From Endomychus coccineus (taxonomy: Eukaryota; Arthropoda; Insecta; Coleoptera; Endomychidae), in assembly GCA_958510875.1 (NCBI GenBank), contig OY294068.1:193650315-193714314 (forward strand): 64,000 nt of DNA, read 5' to 3'. A program made the position numbers and the translations under genes. Positions 54,967 through 64,000 of the stretch are shown one piece after another (the first letter of the stretch is position 1; each line of letters opens with the position of its first letter). The notes under the pieces were generated by a model. It was not told the DNA's origin. It saw only the letters and a list, made by a program, of their open reading frames with translations, and did not search any database.

Positions 54967-55769
54967 AGATTTTTGTGAACATGGAATAAAGTGAATTTAA
55001 AGTGGGGCACGGTTTAACGTTGGAATGAACGCCCGGGAGGTTATATCCAGCCATTTTTATAATACTTAGGAGCTTGTTAGGGCGCGTTAGGCAAAATCGA
55101 TTTTTCGACCCAAATAACGGCCACCTTAATGCATATGCATATAAATACATCCGCCTCAACTAAGCGATAACCAACTATGATTCCCATTTGGAAAAATACA
55201 ACTTTAGGCAACAACTCTAAGTTGCATTTGTTTTTTTTAATTTTCTTGACGCCAATAGGTTTTACAGAAAAAAGTGCATCAAAAATGTAACTTCACAAAC
55301 AGTCATGTGTCTAAAAGTCGAAAAATGTGACTTCCATTTTTTTGTATTTTGTATCTCCTATAGTTACCGAGTTACCTACACAAACATTTGCAAATTTTGG
55401 CCAGCCTGTACATCGGAACTGCGGGCTAGACGCTAGATTTTGCATTTTCTATTGATATTCAAAATAACATGTATTTGTTTTTGCTGGGAGGGTGTAAAAA
55501 TGTTTTCTCTATTTGGTGAATTTTATAATTTTTGTCTTATCAAAATAAATTTTTATCCAGTTATTTATTTTGTTCCAGGCCAGAGAAAGGGGTATTCAAC
55601 TGAGAGAACTGACCATAGGATAATCATACTGATATTTCAAATATGTAAAGAAATAAATAAAAAAATGTGGTTGTAATACTGCTTTAATCCACTGTTCCTT
55701 TTGTAAATGTTACAAATTATTGGTTTCATCCATATATGTGTTATGTAATTCATATAACGTTGGCAAAAA
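54967..55769. other. intergenic, nothing recognised
   Basis: AT-rich with common insect non-coding words (TTTTGTATCTCCTATAGTTACC); the ORF at 55440-55676 is not supported by any domain or signal peptide. Confidence 0.45.
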
Positions 55770-57890
55770 ATTTTGCCTATTTTAAGCTATTGCATATAGC
55801 TTTTATCGCGGGCTTTGAGCGCGGCGACCGAATCAAGAAATTCCGTAACGAAAAATAATGTAAGACCTAAACACCTAACATGTAGCTCGGCCGAACAAAT
55901 GCAGTATTTATCAAAACTTTTGTCAAATTAATTGATTTGAAGTTTCTAAAAGTGAGAAATTTCGCTATTTTATACGAATGTTATAACACTTTGGCGCTTT
56001 AGACTCCGGGATTTTCACGTGGCCTATCGAAATTAGAAGGTTCGAATTGTATAAAAACACAATTGCATGAACGCTAGACGTCTCATGTAATTAGCTTCGA
56101 ACGAAATCATTTTGACATATGCCTCCAGGAGCTCGCTACGCGTTAGTTAGAGTTTATACGTTAGACGTGCGTAGCTGAGACCTGAGAGTACCTGTTTCTA
56201 TTTCAATTAAATTTTCCTATTTAATCGACATTTTGGGGCCCGAGACTATGTATGCTATTTAGTTGGCCCTGTTCATAATCTAACGACATGGAGTGAAAAC
56301 CGCATGCGAAAATTCCAAGCAAAGACGTTATATGTTCCGAAGATTTGCACGTTATTGCGACCTTGTGAAAGGTTCAAAGTTAACATTTCGTTTTACATTC
56401 CACAACCACCCTTGACCAAGATAATTTGTAGTTCATTATTGTTTTACAACTGAAATAAATAGGTATGAAATTTGTAGGTTATTGATGATGTCAGTGTGAC
56501 AGTGACATAATTAAGGCAAAAAGCAGCCGCTCTAGCAGTGCAAAATAGAGTCGGCAATCTCGCTGTTCCCATTGAATTACGAACAGCAAATATTTCATTA
56601 ACATTGAATAGAAAATGTATAGCCAAACGCAAACATTTTCCATTAACTTCAGCTCTTGCTATAACTATACATAAGTCGCAAGGTGGAACTTTTGACGTAA
56701 TAGTATATGAGTATAGTAAAGCTCAGGAACTCGTTTATGTTGCGCTCTCTCGGGTGACTAATATTGAAAAATTGTATATCACGACAAAAAACGATAATTC
56801 TACATTCAAGTTTTATCATAATCGAAGGCAAGCTGCATCGACTGCATCTTTGTTGCAAGAATTCAAAAGACTGCCTTTAAATAGTGTTCAGACGACAGCT
56901 CAAAGTGTCTTAGATTTCATTAGTAATAGAAATGGCATTTCAATAATGACTTTCAATTGCCAAAGTCTAAATAGTCACAAATACGATTTACAAGATTCAG
57001 TTACGAGACAAACAAATGTGTTACTTCTTACCGAAGCTTGCATGGCGCATGATAATCCGATTGAAATACCTAATTTCAATTGTATTGTTCAATTCAAACG
57101 AGATACTGTTCCAAAAGGTGGGGTAGCTATTTACCAAAATAATAATATTGTAACTAATATTATGAATCCGAATATTGAAATAAATATTGCACATGTTAGC
57201 GATGTTAATGTTAGGAGCTCATTTGTTGGAGATATTTGTGCGTGCTTATGCAAACCTAGAAATGGCCTACACATAGTCATGGTAGCAATTTACATTTCTC
57301 CGAATCCAAAATTGGACGAGGTAGAGCATTTTATTCATCGCACTTTACTGGAGTACACTGAAGAAGGGTCGAAAATACTTGGTACAAATGGTAATAAATC
57401 TCCACTTATCTTGGCTGGCGATTTCAACATCAACTTCGCTGATAAAAAATCAGAGCGGTTGACAACTTTTTTTTCGGAAAAATTGAATTTGAAAATGAAT
57501 AATGATCCACAAGAATCCACAACAAAATATGGGGCCACCATTGACGCGGTATTTTCCAGATATTAAGAGGATATCAAGTCTCAAACTTATGTCTCTTATT
57601 TAAGTTACCATAAACCTATAGTTTCAATGATAACAAATTCCTGAATAACCTACATGTATTGTAAGATAACTAAAATATTTTAAACGATATTAACTTCTCT
57701 TTTATTCAATAAAAGAAAAAAATTTGTTTTCTTATCGGTCACCACGCTCAAAAAGTGTAACTTGAATTAATATCAAAGAAAAAAAAATACTGCATTAATT
57801 AAAAATAAATAAATAATTATAATTGCATAAGTTGAGGAAAAATTCTATGCAATAGCTTTACCGCGGCAGTCCCCGAGTGCCACACATCTT
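55770..57890 (+). mobile_element. Helentron-like element, plus orientation
   Basis: Left end TTTTAAGCTATTGCATATAG (from about 55780) and right end with CTATGCAATAGCTTTACCGC (about 57846) give short subterminal inverted words; both ends recur, reversed, at 13783-16225. It carries the 3' part of a Helitron replicase: PIF1 helicase end plus endonuclease. The Rep domain is missing. A segment at about 55985-56400 is shared with 14330-14800 and 16010-16040. Confidence 0.75.
56520..57566 (+). pseudogene. Helitron helicase C-terminus fused to endonuclease-like domain
   Basis: Starts inside a PIF1-type helicase: FPLTSALAITIHKSQGGTFD and QELVYVALSRVTNIEKLYIT (late helicase motifs). After a linker an endonuclease/exonuclease/phosphatase fold follows: ISIMTFNCQSLNSHKYDL, VLLLTEACM, PKGGVAIY, LILAGDFNINF and TKYGATIDAVFSRY. 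This fusion is the layout described for Helentrons. A TAA at 57564-57566 replaces what looks like a Leu codon; the frame then continues EDIKSQTYVSYLSYHKPIVS to about 57641. Truncated at its start and stopped early, so inactive. Confidence 0.85.
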
Positions 57891-57984
57891 TTTTTTAACT
57901 TGGGTACCACCCACTAATAATAATCCCCGGTTCGTGATTACTATAATGTCATGATCATTTTTGATTGGAAAATCCTGTATACAC

Positions 57985-58320
57985 ACATCAGCGACCTCAA
58001 AAATCCCTGAGTAACCAGAATCGTTGAATTTACGTGAAAACTGGCGTAAATATCCAGGAGACGACCTAGACAACCAGGCCACCCTGGCCTCCAGGTGTAT
58101 TGTTGAATTTTTTCAATATCAGAATCGTGTTCAGCCCCTCGAAAACCCCCGAATAAATATTTTGGTTCAATTTCCAAGCGAATTTCGAGAAAACCTCGTG
58201 GGTGACCCTCACAACCAGGACTTCCTGGTCCCCAGGTACATTATATGGTTTTTCTGACATCATATTCGTGTTCAGCTACCCCAAAAACCACCGAGTTACA
58301 ATTTTGGGTCGACTTCCACA
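57985..58320. repeat. degenerate minisatellite, ~141-bp unit, about 2.4 copies
   Basis: The word CGTGTTCAGC..CC.AAAAACC..CGA recurs at about 57988, 58131 and 58271. Each unit contains a small CCAGG..CCTGG hairpin. ORFs across it on both strands are shadows of the repeat. Confidence 0.7.
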
Positions 58321-58575
58321 ATGTATTACCGAATAATGATTTTTTTTATTTGCTTCAAAAATTGCACTTGAAAAAATGCATTTTTTCGATGCAGAAATGC
58401 AGTTTCTCTGTTGTATAAGATTCAAAAAGTGGCCAAATTTAGTAAATGCATCTGGAAACGGATGCAAAAAATCACATTTCGATCCATCTTACTACACAAA
58501 TTTTGATCTAAAATGTTATATTTCCTCGACTATTATCCTGCAGGGGAGAGCGAAATTCTCATTTTAAGGTTCAAT
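58321..58575. other. short stretch between two minisatellites, nothing recognised
   Basis: AT-rich, contains TGCAGAAATGCAG-type words only. Confidence 0.4.
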
Positions 58576-58902
58576 GACGTCATCGATGGGACGTTACAGT
58601 ATGGTATAATACAATTTAAACTTGTAAGAACGGGGTGTGTACAACAAATGATGGAGCGTTCGCTTTATTTGCCACAAGTACAGGGACGTCATCGATGGGA
58701 CGTTACAGTTTGGTATAATACAATTTAAACTTGAAAGAACGGGGTCTGTACAACAAATGATGGAGCGTTCGCTTTATTTGCCACAAGTACAGGGACGTCA
58801 TCGATGGGACGTTACAGTCTGGTATAATACAATTTAAACTTGAAAGAACGGGGTCTGTACAACAGATGACAGAGCGTTCGCTTTATTTGCCACAAGTACA
58901 GG
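58576..58902. repeat. minisatellite, three 109-bp units
   Basis: GACGTCATCGATGGGACGTT starts units at 58576, 58685 and 58794 (period exactly 109 bp twice); units differ by a few bases, so they are recent. Confidence 0.95.
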
Positions 58903-59393
58903 GACCGATGCCTGTTATTTAATCAGTTGTGTTTGCCATTATCTCGTTAACTATCTATATATTTTGATCATTTGAAACGATCTATTTAATTGCATGATTG
59001 AGATTGCTATCAATTTGTTCAAATAAGATTTATTTCAATAGAAATTCTATTTTTTCATCATACTTTTTCAGGGAAACAAGTCAACAGTGAAAAAACATCT
59101 AACCATGTATCATGTTCCTATATCTGGAATGTTTAATTGGGTTTTTAGGTGGGTTTTACCCGAAAAAGATCATGTTGTTTTTTGGTCGGGTAAAATGGGA
59201 AGAACCCTGTTTCAACGATGAAGCGTAAAATACTATCTTTGATGTACCTATCGATCAGCCTCACCAGCGATTTCAAGAGGTTGATAGTGCTGAAAGATTT
59301 GGTTATGAAGCTAGCTTAGATAATTTAACATAAGATTATAAAGATGAATAAACGTAAAACATTGAACCATGAGCGGCATTCTTCGTCTTCAAC

Positions 59394-59690
59394 TTGTGTC
59401 AAAGAACAAGCTGCAAAGAAATATTTATAGGAAATAACGTACTTACTTTATCAAGTCTATACATTTATGAAGTATTTATCTTCACTCATCAGAACCAGCA
59501 TGTATTTCAGGAACAGGCCAACAATCATGATCATAATACAAGAATAAAAAATAACTACATCTGCAATAAACTTAATTATACATATCTCCATAATAAAATT
59601 CCCCAATCATTGAAAACATTACCATTAAATCATCTCAGGAATGACAGTATCCTGGTTCTTATAGAACTGACTGAGAAATGTTCTGGTTGA
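59394..59690 (+). mobile_element. LINE ORF2 C-terminal fragment
   Basis: NNVLTLSSLYIYEVFIFTHQ, NHDHNTRIKNNY and NKIPQSLKTLP follow the usual order of Jockey/CR1-type ORF2 endings. Confidence 0.7.
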
Positions 59691-59902
59691 GTATAAACAA
59701 GTTTAAAATGTCTTTGTCTAATTAATAAGTACTGTCAAGAGTAATTGCCAACCATAGTAATACTCTAACCTACAATCCTTACTTCACAACGATTGAACTT
59801 TAGATGAATGTGACTGAATAGTTGATTTATAGGAGGAGGGTGTTCATCAATGATCTACTATCCTTTCAGAGGCTTGTATTTACAAAAATATAAGAATCTG
59901 AC

Positions 59903-59978
59903 GGGACCAAAGTGGTATAAATGATAAACATGCTGGACTAGACATACAGTAATGTGGGTCCGAATCTCGCCTATGGTT
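59903..59978 (+). mobile_element. tRNA-like SINE head
   Basis: A-box-like AGTGGTATAAATGATA and B box GGTCCGAATCTC (59957-59968) about 45 nt apart within a tRNA-sized stretch. Stems are poor, so not called a tRNA gene. Confidence 0.4.
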
Positions 59979-60195
59979 CAATATTTTACGTTTATTAATC
60001 TTTATAATTCTATGCGAAGTTATGTTCATAATTCAGAAAATTCAATTCTATATCTCTTAATGTACCTACACGAAATTGTGGCCAATTAGGCAAAGGAGGG
60101 AGGATGAATCAAACCTTATGACATTTGAAGAGAAGGTTCCTCATACATTTTAACTTTAGACAATATTCTGAGGGGTTAAGAGGGTTAAAAACCCT

Positions 60196-60376
60196 CAAAC
60201 CCCCCCTAAACCCCCTAAAACCACACACCAAAACAAAACAAAAACAAAAAAACTGCAGTTTCGATTGTAAACCCAGCCAGAATCTCAAAAATTTACTAAT
60301 TTATGATAAAATTGGTTATATTATCCATATTGTTCATATTTCTTTGGGGGTGGTTTTAGGGGATTTTGGGGGTTCA
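60196..60376. repeat. imperfect inverted repeat with C-run and G-run arms
   Basis: Left arm AAACCCCCCCTAAACCCCCT (to about 60224) pairs with right arm GTGGTTTTAGGGGATTTTGG and following GGGTT (60346-60376) across about 120 nt. The arms have several runs of four to seven C or G. Confidence 0.7.
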
Positions 60377-60385
60377 AATAGGCAT

Positions 60386-61079
60386 GGAGTGATGGAAATA
60401 ATTTTAAATCTTTATTTGACCTCCAATAAAGTTATTTAGCATGGTGCCATCATGTTACCTTATAACCCGCAAGTTTTATCCACAAAATGAAAAAAGAAAC
60501 AATTTTCGTCCAAATAATGGCCAATTACTCGGAAATGGACCAATAACTTTTGATGGCATAGGGTATGTTAACAATTGCCAATACCAATGAACATTTTCCA
60601 CCAGGTTTGGGGGGGTTAACTTGCAGTCCATTTTCGGTTGAATTTTAACTGGTCGGCCTGATAAACGGACACGATAAAAAATGATGGCACATGGTGGAAG
60701 TGTATAAGAATGGCATGCTTTTCAAGTAACCGCAACTTGGAAAGGGTTAACCTTCAGTTAAAAAAAAAAAATGCGGATGCTGTAACTCGAGATCTAGCAG
60801 CCGGGGAATTGTTCATTGAACCGTCCTCTAACGATAAACCGTAATGCCATCGGGTTAATGTTCAGACCATCAATATCGCTCTGGCTCCTAGACTATAACT
60901 TTTTACAATGTTTTACAACAAACTTAAATGTTATTTGTTCACAATGTGACTTATTTTTCAAAAGTATTCAGTATCTTATTAGTGTGGTTAGGTAAGGTTA
61001 TTTATCACCATGTAATTTGAAAATTTAGCCGGTTTATTTTCATTATTTCTATAAGATATTATTTTTGTTATATATTTCT
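60386..61079. other. intergenic, nothing recognised
   Basis: Mixed-composition sequence with short homopolymers; no supported frame. Confidence 0.4.
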
Positions 61080-61165
61080 TGTTATTTTTTATATTATGTT
61101 ACTCTGTATTGTTTGTCCTATAATTCGGTTAACCTGTTGGGCATAAATAAATAAATGAATGAATA
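61080..61165 (+). mobile_element. LINE-like 3' tail
   Basis: GGTTAACCTGTTGGGCATAA followed by ATAAATAAATGAATGAAT is a typical 3' end of insect LINEs; no coding part attached. Confidence 0.35.
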
Positions 61166-61537
61166 TCCAAAAAATTCAAGCGGGGGAGAAATTTATATTC
61201 CCAAATATTACTCAGACTGGATCTTCTGTAATAATGATTTATCTCAGGGAGATCCCAGTGATAACATCTTCCGTACTAGGATTTGAAATGTGATAAATTT
61301 TTACGAAATGAATCCACATGAATGACTACACATCTTTATTGACTGTTTGTCGACGGGGCTTGTTCAGACATGTATATGAAGGAAATGTTACAATAGTTTT
61401 TCTAGAATGGTACTGATTCACGCATATTATGTACCTGGTATTTACGCCTTCTAATGATAACTATCTTTTTATCTACGTACATAATAATACCGACGATAAA
61501 CAGCAAGTCAGTTTTTGGTATCAGTGACGGGATTAGA

Positions 61538-61732
61538 ATGAAGATACACATGCTAATTTTACTGTGCTATTTTTTGTTTATCGGTCTACAAGTGGAATCT
61601 AAATGGATTACGTTCGACGAGTATTTCAAAATGGTCTACATGGATCGAGCGAATCTCATAAACGTCAAACCAAACTGTGACGACGGTTTGGTACAAATAG
61701 TTCCAGGCGATTGTCGAGAGATATACTGGTAA
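61538..61732 (+). CDS. small secreted two-cysteine-loop peptide, single exon (member F)
   Basis: 64 residues, function unknown. Residues 1 to about 21 are a signal peptide (HMLILLCYFLFIGLQVES). The mature peptide begins KWITFDEYFKMVYMDR, matching the YDEWYEKVF patch of the array peptides, and ends CDDGLVQIVPGDCREIYW, a C-x2-G-x8-C-R loop whose tail resembles CREMYS of the 653-2184 gene. I chose the internal ATG (61538) rather than 61454 because it puts the hydrophobic stretch at the N-terminus. The loop is acidic here while it is basic in the array copies. A weak donor-like GTAATG overlaps the stop. Confidence 0.75.
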   Translation: MKIHMLILLCYFLFIGLQVESKWITFDEYFKMVYMDRANLINVKPNCDDGLVQIVPGDCREIYW

Positions 61733-62438
61733 TGTTTGATTTTTGTTTTAATATTTATAGTTGTTATTCAATCATACCGGTCCTCGAAATTTTGAGAACT
61801 GTCATCGATTTTTATGAAATTTTAGAATTAGGCTCTTTATACCCTCTATTAGCTTCAAATTAATCGTTCGGTAATTCATATCTAATGGAGTAGATCCTGC
61901 ATTTCTAGTGAATTTATTGTGTAACCACAGTGTGAATTCTTTTATAATTTATTAGCCTTCAGAATTAAACAAAACACGCCGCGTGTTTTGTAAATTGATA
62001 TTAGCCATAATCATAAATTGTATTTTAAATTTGGTTTCATTTCTCCCAATCCACGTTTGAATAGGTTTCGAGGTCTAATCTTTGCACCTCATCTTCAGTC
62101 ATATTTATTACAATTCATGAATAGCGGCCACAAATGTAAACTGTAAAAGCGTCCGCTATAGAGAGGACACCGTTATTGAGAGGATGGGAAAGAATGTGGT
62201 TTTATTTACATTCGTTTTGTGAGCAGGTATGTAATAATTATATTACTGTGGATGAAATACTTACGGCACAAAAACATGCTACTTTCATGAATATATAAAT
62301 TAAAAGGACTGAGACAATGAGTAAATAAACATTTATTTATTGTGAGTTATTTACAAATAGATATGCAAATGGTTATGTTCTTTGGAAAACTGTACCACAG
62401 ATAGTTGTTTTAGGGTTTTTAGTTTCATTCGAAAACCT
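61733..62438. other. intergenic; one near-palindrome
   Basis: Nothing recognised apart from ACAAAACACGC-C-GCGTGTTTTGT (61969-61991, 11-bp arms, 1-nt centre). Confidence 0.5.
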
Positions 62439-62600
62439 TGACTCTAACATTTTGATATAAGCTGAACAACTTGTAAGGCAAGTTCAGTTCTATCGTTACT
62501 GAACAAAATATTTTGAATATCGGTAAGCTTTTTAGAAATTTCACCCACATCTTTAATGCTTGATGGGCATATACCTATTATCCTAAGGAGACGAATCATC
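62439..62600 (-). other. possible terminal exon or gene remnant
   Basis: Minus strand reads MNEMIRLLRIIGICPSSIKD, then VGEISKKLTDIQNILFSNDR and ELALQVVQLISKC before a stop: non-repetitive, helix-like sequence of 54 codons, unusual for this AT-rich background. I cannot name it; a further open stretch on the same strand (about 63120-62880, AYIQTRSDIAKFRATQTA and AVAGLAVLCAGLKF) might belong to the same gene. Confidence 0.25.
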
Positions 62601-63482
62601 TCATTCATAAAGCTTCATTTGACTTCTCGCAATGATTACATGAAGTATGACAAAGAAAATCAACGGACCTCTTTGTCGTCGAGTTATAATTACTCCTTAT
62701 TGGCAACGCTGTAACTATGATTGAAAACTTGGTACCACTTGTAAGGCAACACCGCTTCGAAATGGCTACGAGAAATACGGAAGCTGTCAAATTGCGTAGT
62801 ACAGAACCAAGTCCCCATTCATAACAATGAACAAATGATGCAATGAAATGGAATAGTTCTATATTTAAAAATTTGAATATTCTATAATTCGATTTTTAAG
62901 AGAAAACGACGTTTCAACAGTATTGCTTCTAATATAACGAATAAATAATGCTATGGACGTTTTTATAATGATTACAAATTTCAATCCGGCACACAGAACA
63001 GCTAATCCGGCAACAGCACATTCCATACGGCCATACTTGTAATATACAGCGGTCTGAGTGGCCCGAAATTTGGCAATGTCTGATCGTGTTTGAATGTAAG
63101 CAATTCTGTCTCCTTAGGATAATAGGGTTATGTTGATGTGCGACTTTCAGGTTCTTCATTTTCATTTTCACTGCCCGCCGTCACAATAGTTTTTGGAATT
63201 ATTTTAGCCGGCTTGCCGCTAGAGGACGCTAGAGGCGTCCGATGGCTGGCGAATATTTACTAATAACAAATAAATAAACATATATTATCTCATTCGTTGT
63301 ATAATTTAATTTATACTAGTGAATATAAAAGAAAAAATGCATATAATATATATATTGACTCGTAGTGAAATAACCATTAGGTTTAGCGACATCTAGTTTC
63401 CACCACTCAATTCGTCACACATTTAAGAATGGTATAGCAACACTGGTATGAAAATAATTTTTGTGAAGTTGGCAATCCGGAC

Positions 63483-64000
63483 ATGTCATTTCTAACCTAC
63501 AAAACTGACGTTCGATTAGGTCTGCAAACTTTTGTTGCTGTAGCCGTAAGTATTTACACTACATGTTTACAAAATATATTTGCTACAACAATACATTATT
63601 ATAGCAAAGCTATGTTGAAGAAATTTGAAATATTTCAACACACTTTTTTTCCATAAATTTTTTATCAGAACAATGAGCTTAGACATCGTTTTCGGGGTTA
63701 CTTTGAACGTGTTCAGAATATGTTGGAGATATAAAACTAGATAAATTTTATTTGGTTCAGTTTAAAGTGAAAGCTCTAGTTCATCACTATGTAGGAAAAG
63801 TTATTTCCATTGATGACTTAGAAAACCAAAATGTTGAAATAGCGTTTTTAAGAATGTCGGCTAAAGTGAATTATAAGTTTTTCTGGCCTCAAGTACCCGA
63901 CGAGGGCATTATACCCATCTCTGAATTATTAACAGCTCTGCCAGACCCCCAGATAGACAGGAGAGGGGCCTTCTTGTTTGGTGCAAATAATCTTCGCCCA
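63483..64000 (+). CDS. partial gene, two exons seen, runs off the window
   Basis: Exon 1 (63483-63545) encodes MSFLTYKTDVRLGLQTFVAV plus Ala and ends at GCC|GTAAGT; exon 2 begins at 63761 after TTTATTTGGTTCAG and is open to the window end (80 codons). Phase-0 intron of 215 bp. Exon 2 reads VKALVHHYVGKVISIDD, EIAFLRMSAKVNYKFFWPQV, and DRRGAFLF. The 'hYvGkV...v.i.FlR.s.k..kF.wPqv.D...i' pattern is like a beta-rich C-terminal module in proteins associated with invertebrate mobile elements, from memory and not certain. No signal peptide, so it is unlike the secreted cluster. Confidence 0.5.

Noticed and set aside
58024..58263. Several overlapping ORFs on both strands
   Set aside because: They read through the 141-bp minisatellite; no consistent frame between units.

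Overview
The window looks like a transposon-rich, AT-rich stretch of an arthropod nuclear genome, most likely an insect. The grounds are small genes with GT-AG introns, TATA/initiator promoters 25-31 nt apart, AATAAA signals, secreted proteins of insect type, and a mobile-element set (R1- and Jockey/CR1-type LINEs, Penelope-like elements, Helentrons with an endonuclease domain, mariner, hAT/ZMYM-type and MULE/FLYWCH elements) typical of insects. The order cannot be fixed from sequence alone. I see no rRNA, genuine tRNA gene, CRISPR or prokaryotic feature.

Almost every host gene I can support encodes a secreted product. A family of short secreted peptides shares a signal peptide, an acidic/aromatic Asp-Glu-Tyr patch and a C-terminal two-cysteine loop, C-x2-G-x7/8-C. 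Members are three two-exon genes on the minus strand (653-2184, 5692-7999, 8038-11620; all with phase-1 introns reconstructed here), an uncertain member at 44131, five near-identical copies in an exact 1819-bp tandem array (47140-54625), and a single-exon member at 61538. Between them lie larger secreted proteins without recognised domains: a Tyr/Pro-rich protein (16456), a Thr-rich mucin-like protein with one 4-kb intron (23861-29350), a second Tyr/Pro-rich protein with a furin-like site (32848), and a duplicated pair of acidic Thr/Ser-rich proteins (37812 and 41732) that moved together with upstream LINE debris and a short downstream ORF.

Layout: 1-12 kb, minus-strand peptide genes with nested LINEs and a rearranged mariner in introns; 12-16 kb, LINE tails and a Helentron-like composite containing a MULE-like TIR element; 16-18 kb, Tyr-rich gene abutting a 1.1-kb foldback; 19-23 kb, broken LINEs and a 2-kb insertion holding a pair of inverted hammerhead-ribozyme-like motifs; 23.8-29.6 kb, mucin-like gene; 30-36 kb, hAT and LINE remains around the 32.8-kb gene; 37-43.6 kb, tandemly duplicated acidic gene; 44-55 kb, peptide genes and the tandem array; 55.7-57.9 kb, second Helentron; 58-61 kb, minisatellites, LINE and SINE fragments; 61.5-64 kb, one more peptide gene and the start of an unrelated gene running off the window.

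The best candidate for something undescribed is the secreted-peptide cluster as a whole, with its tandem amplification. Tissue and role (saliva, venom, defence, reproduction, cement) cannot be read from the DNA.
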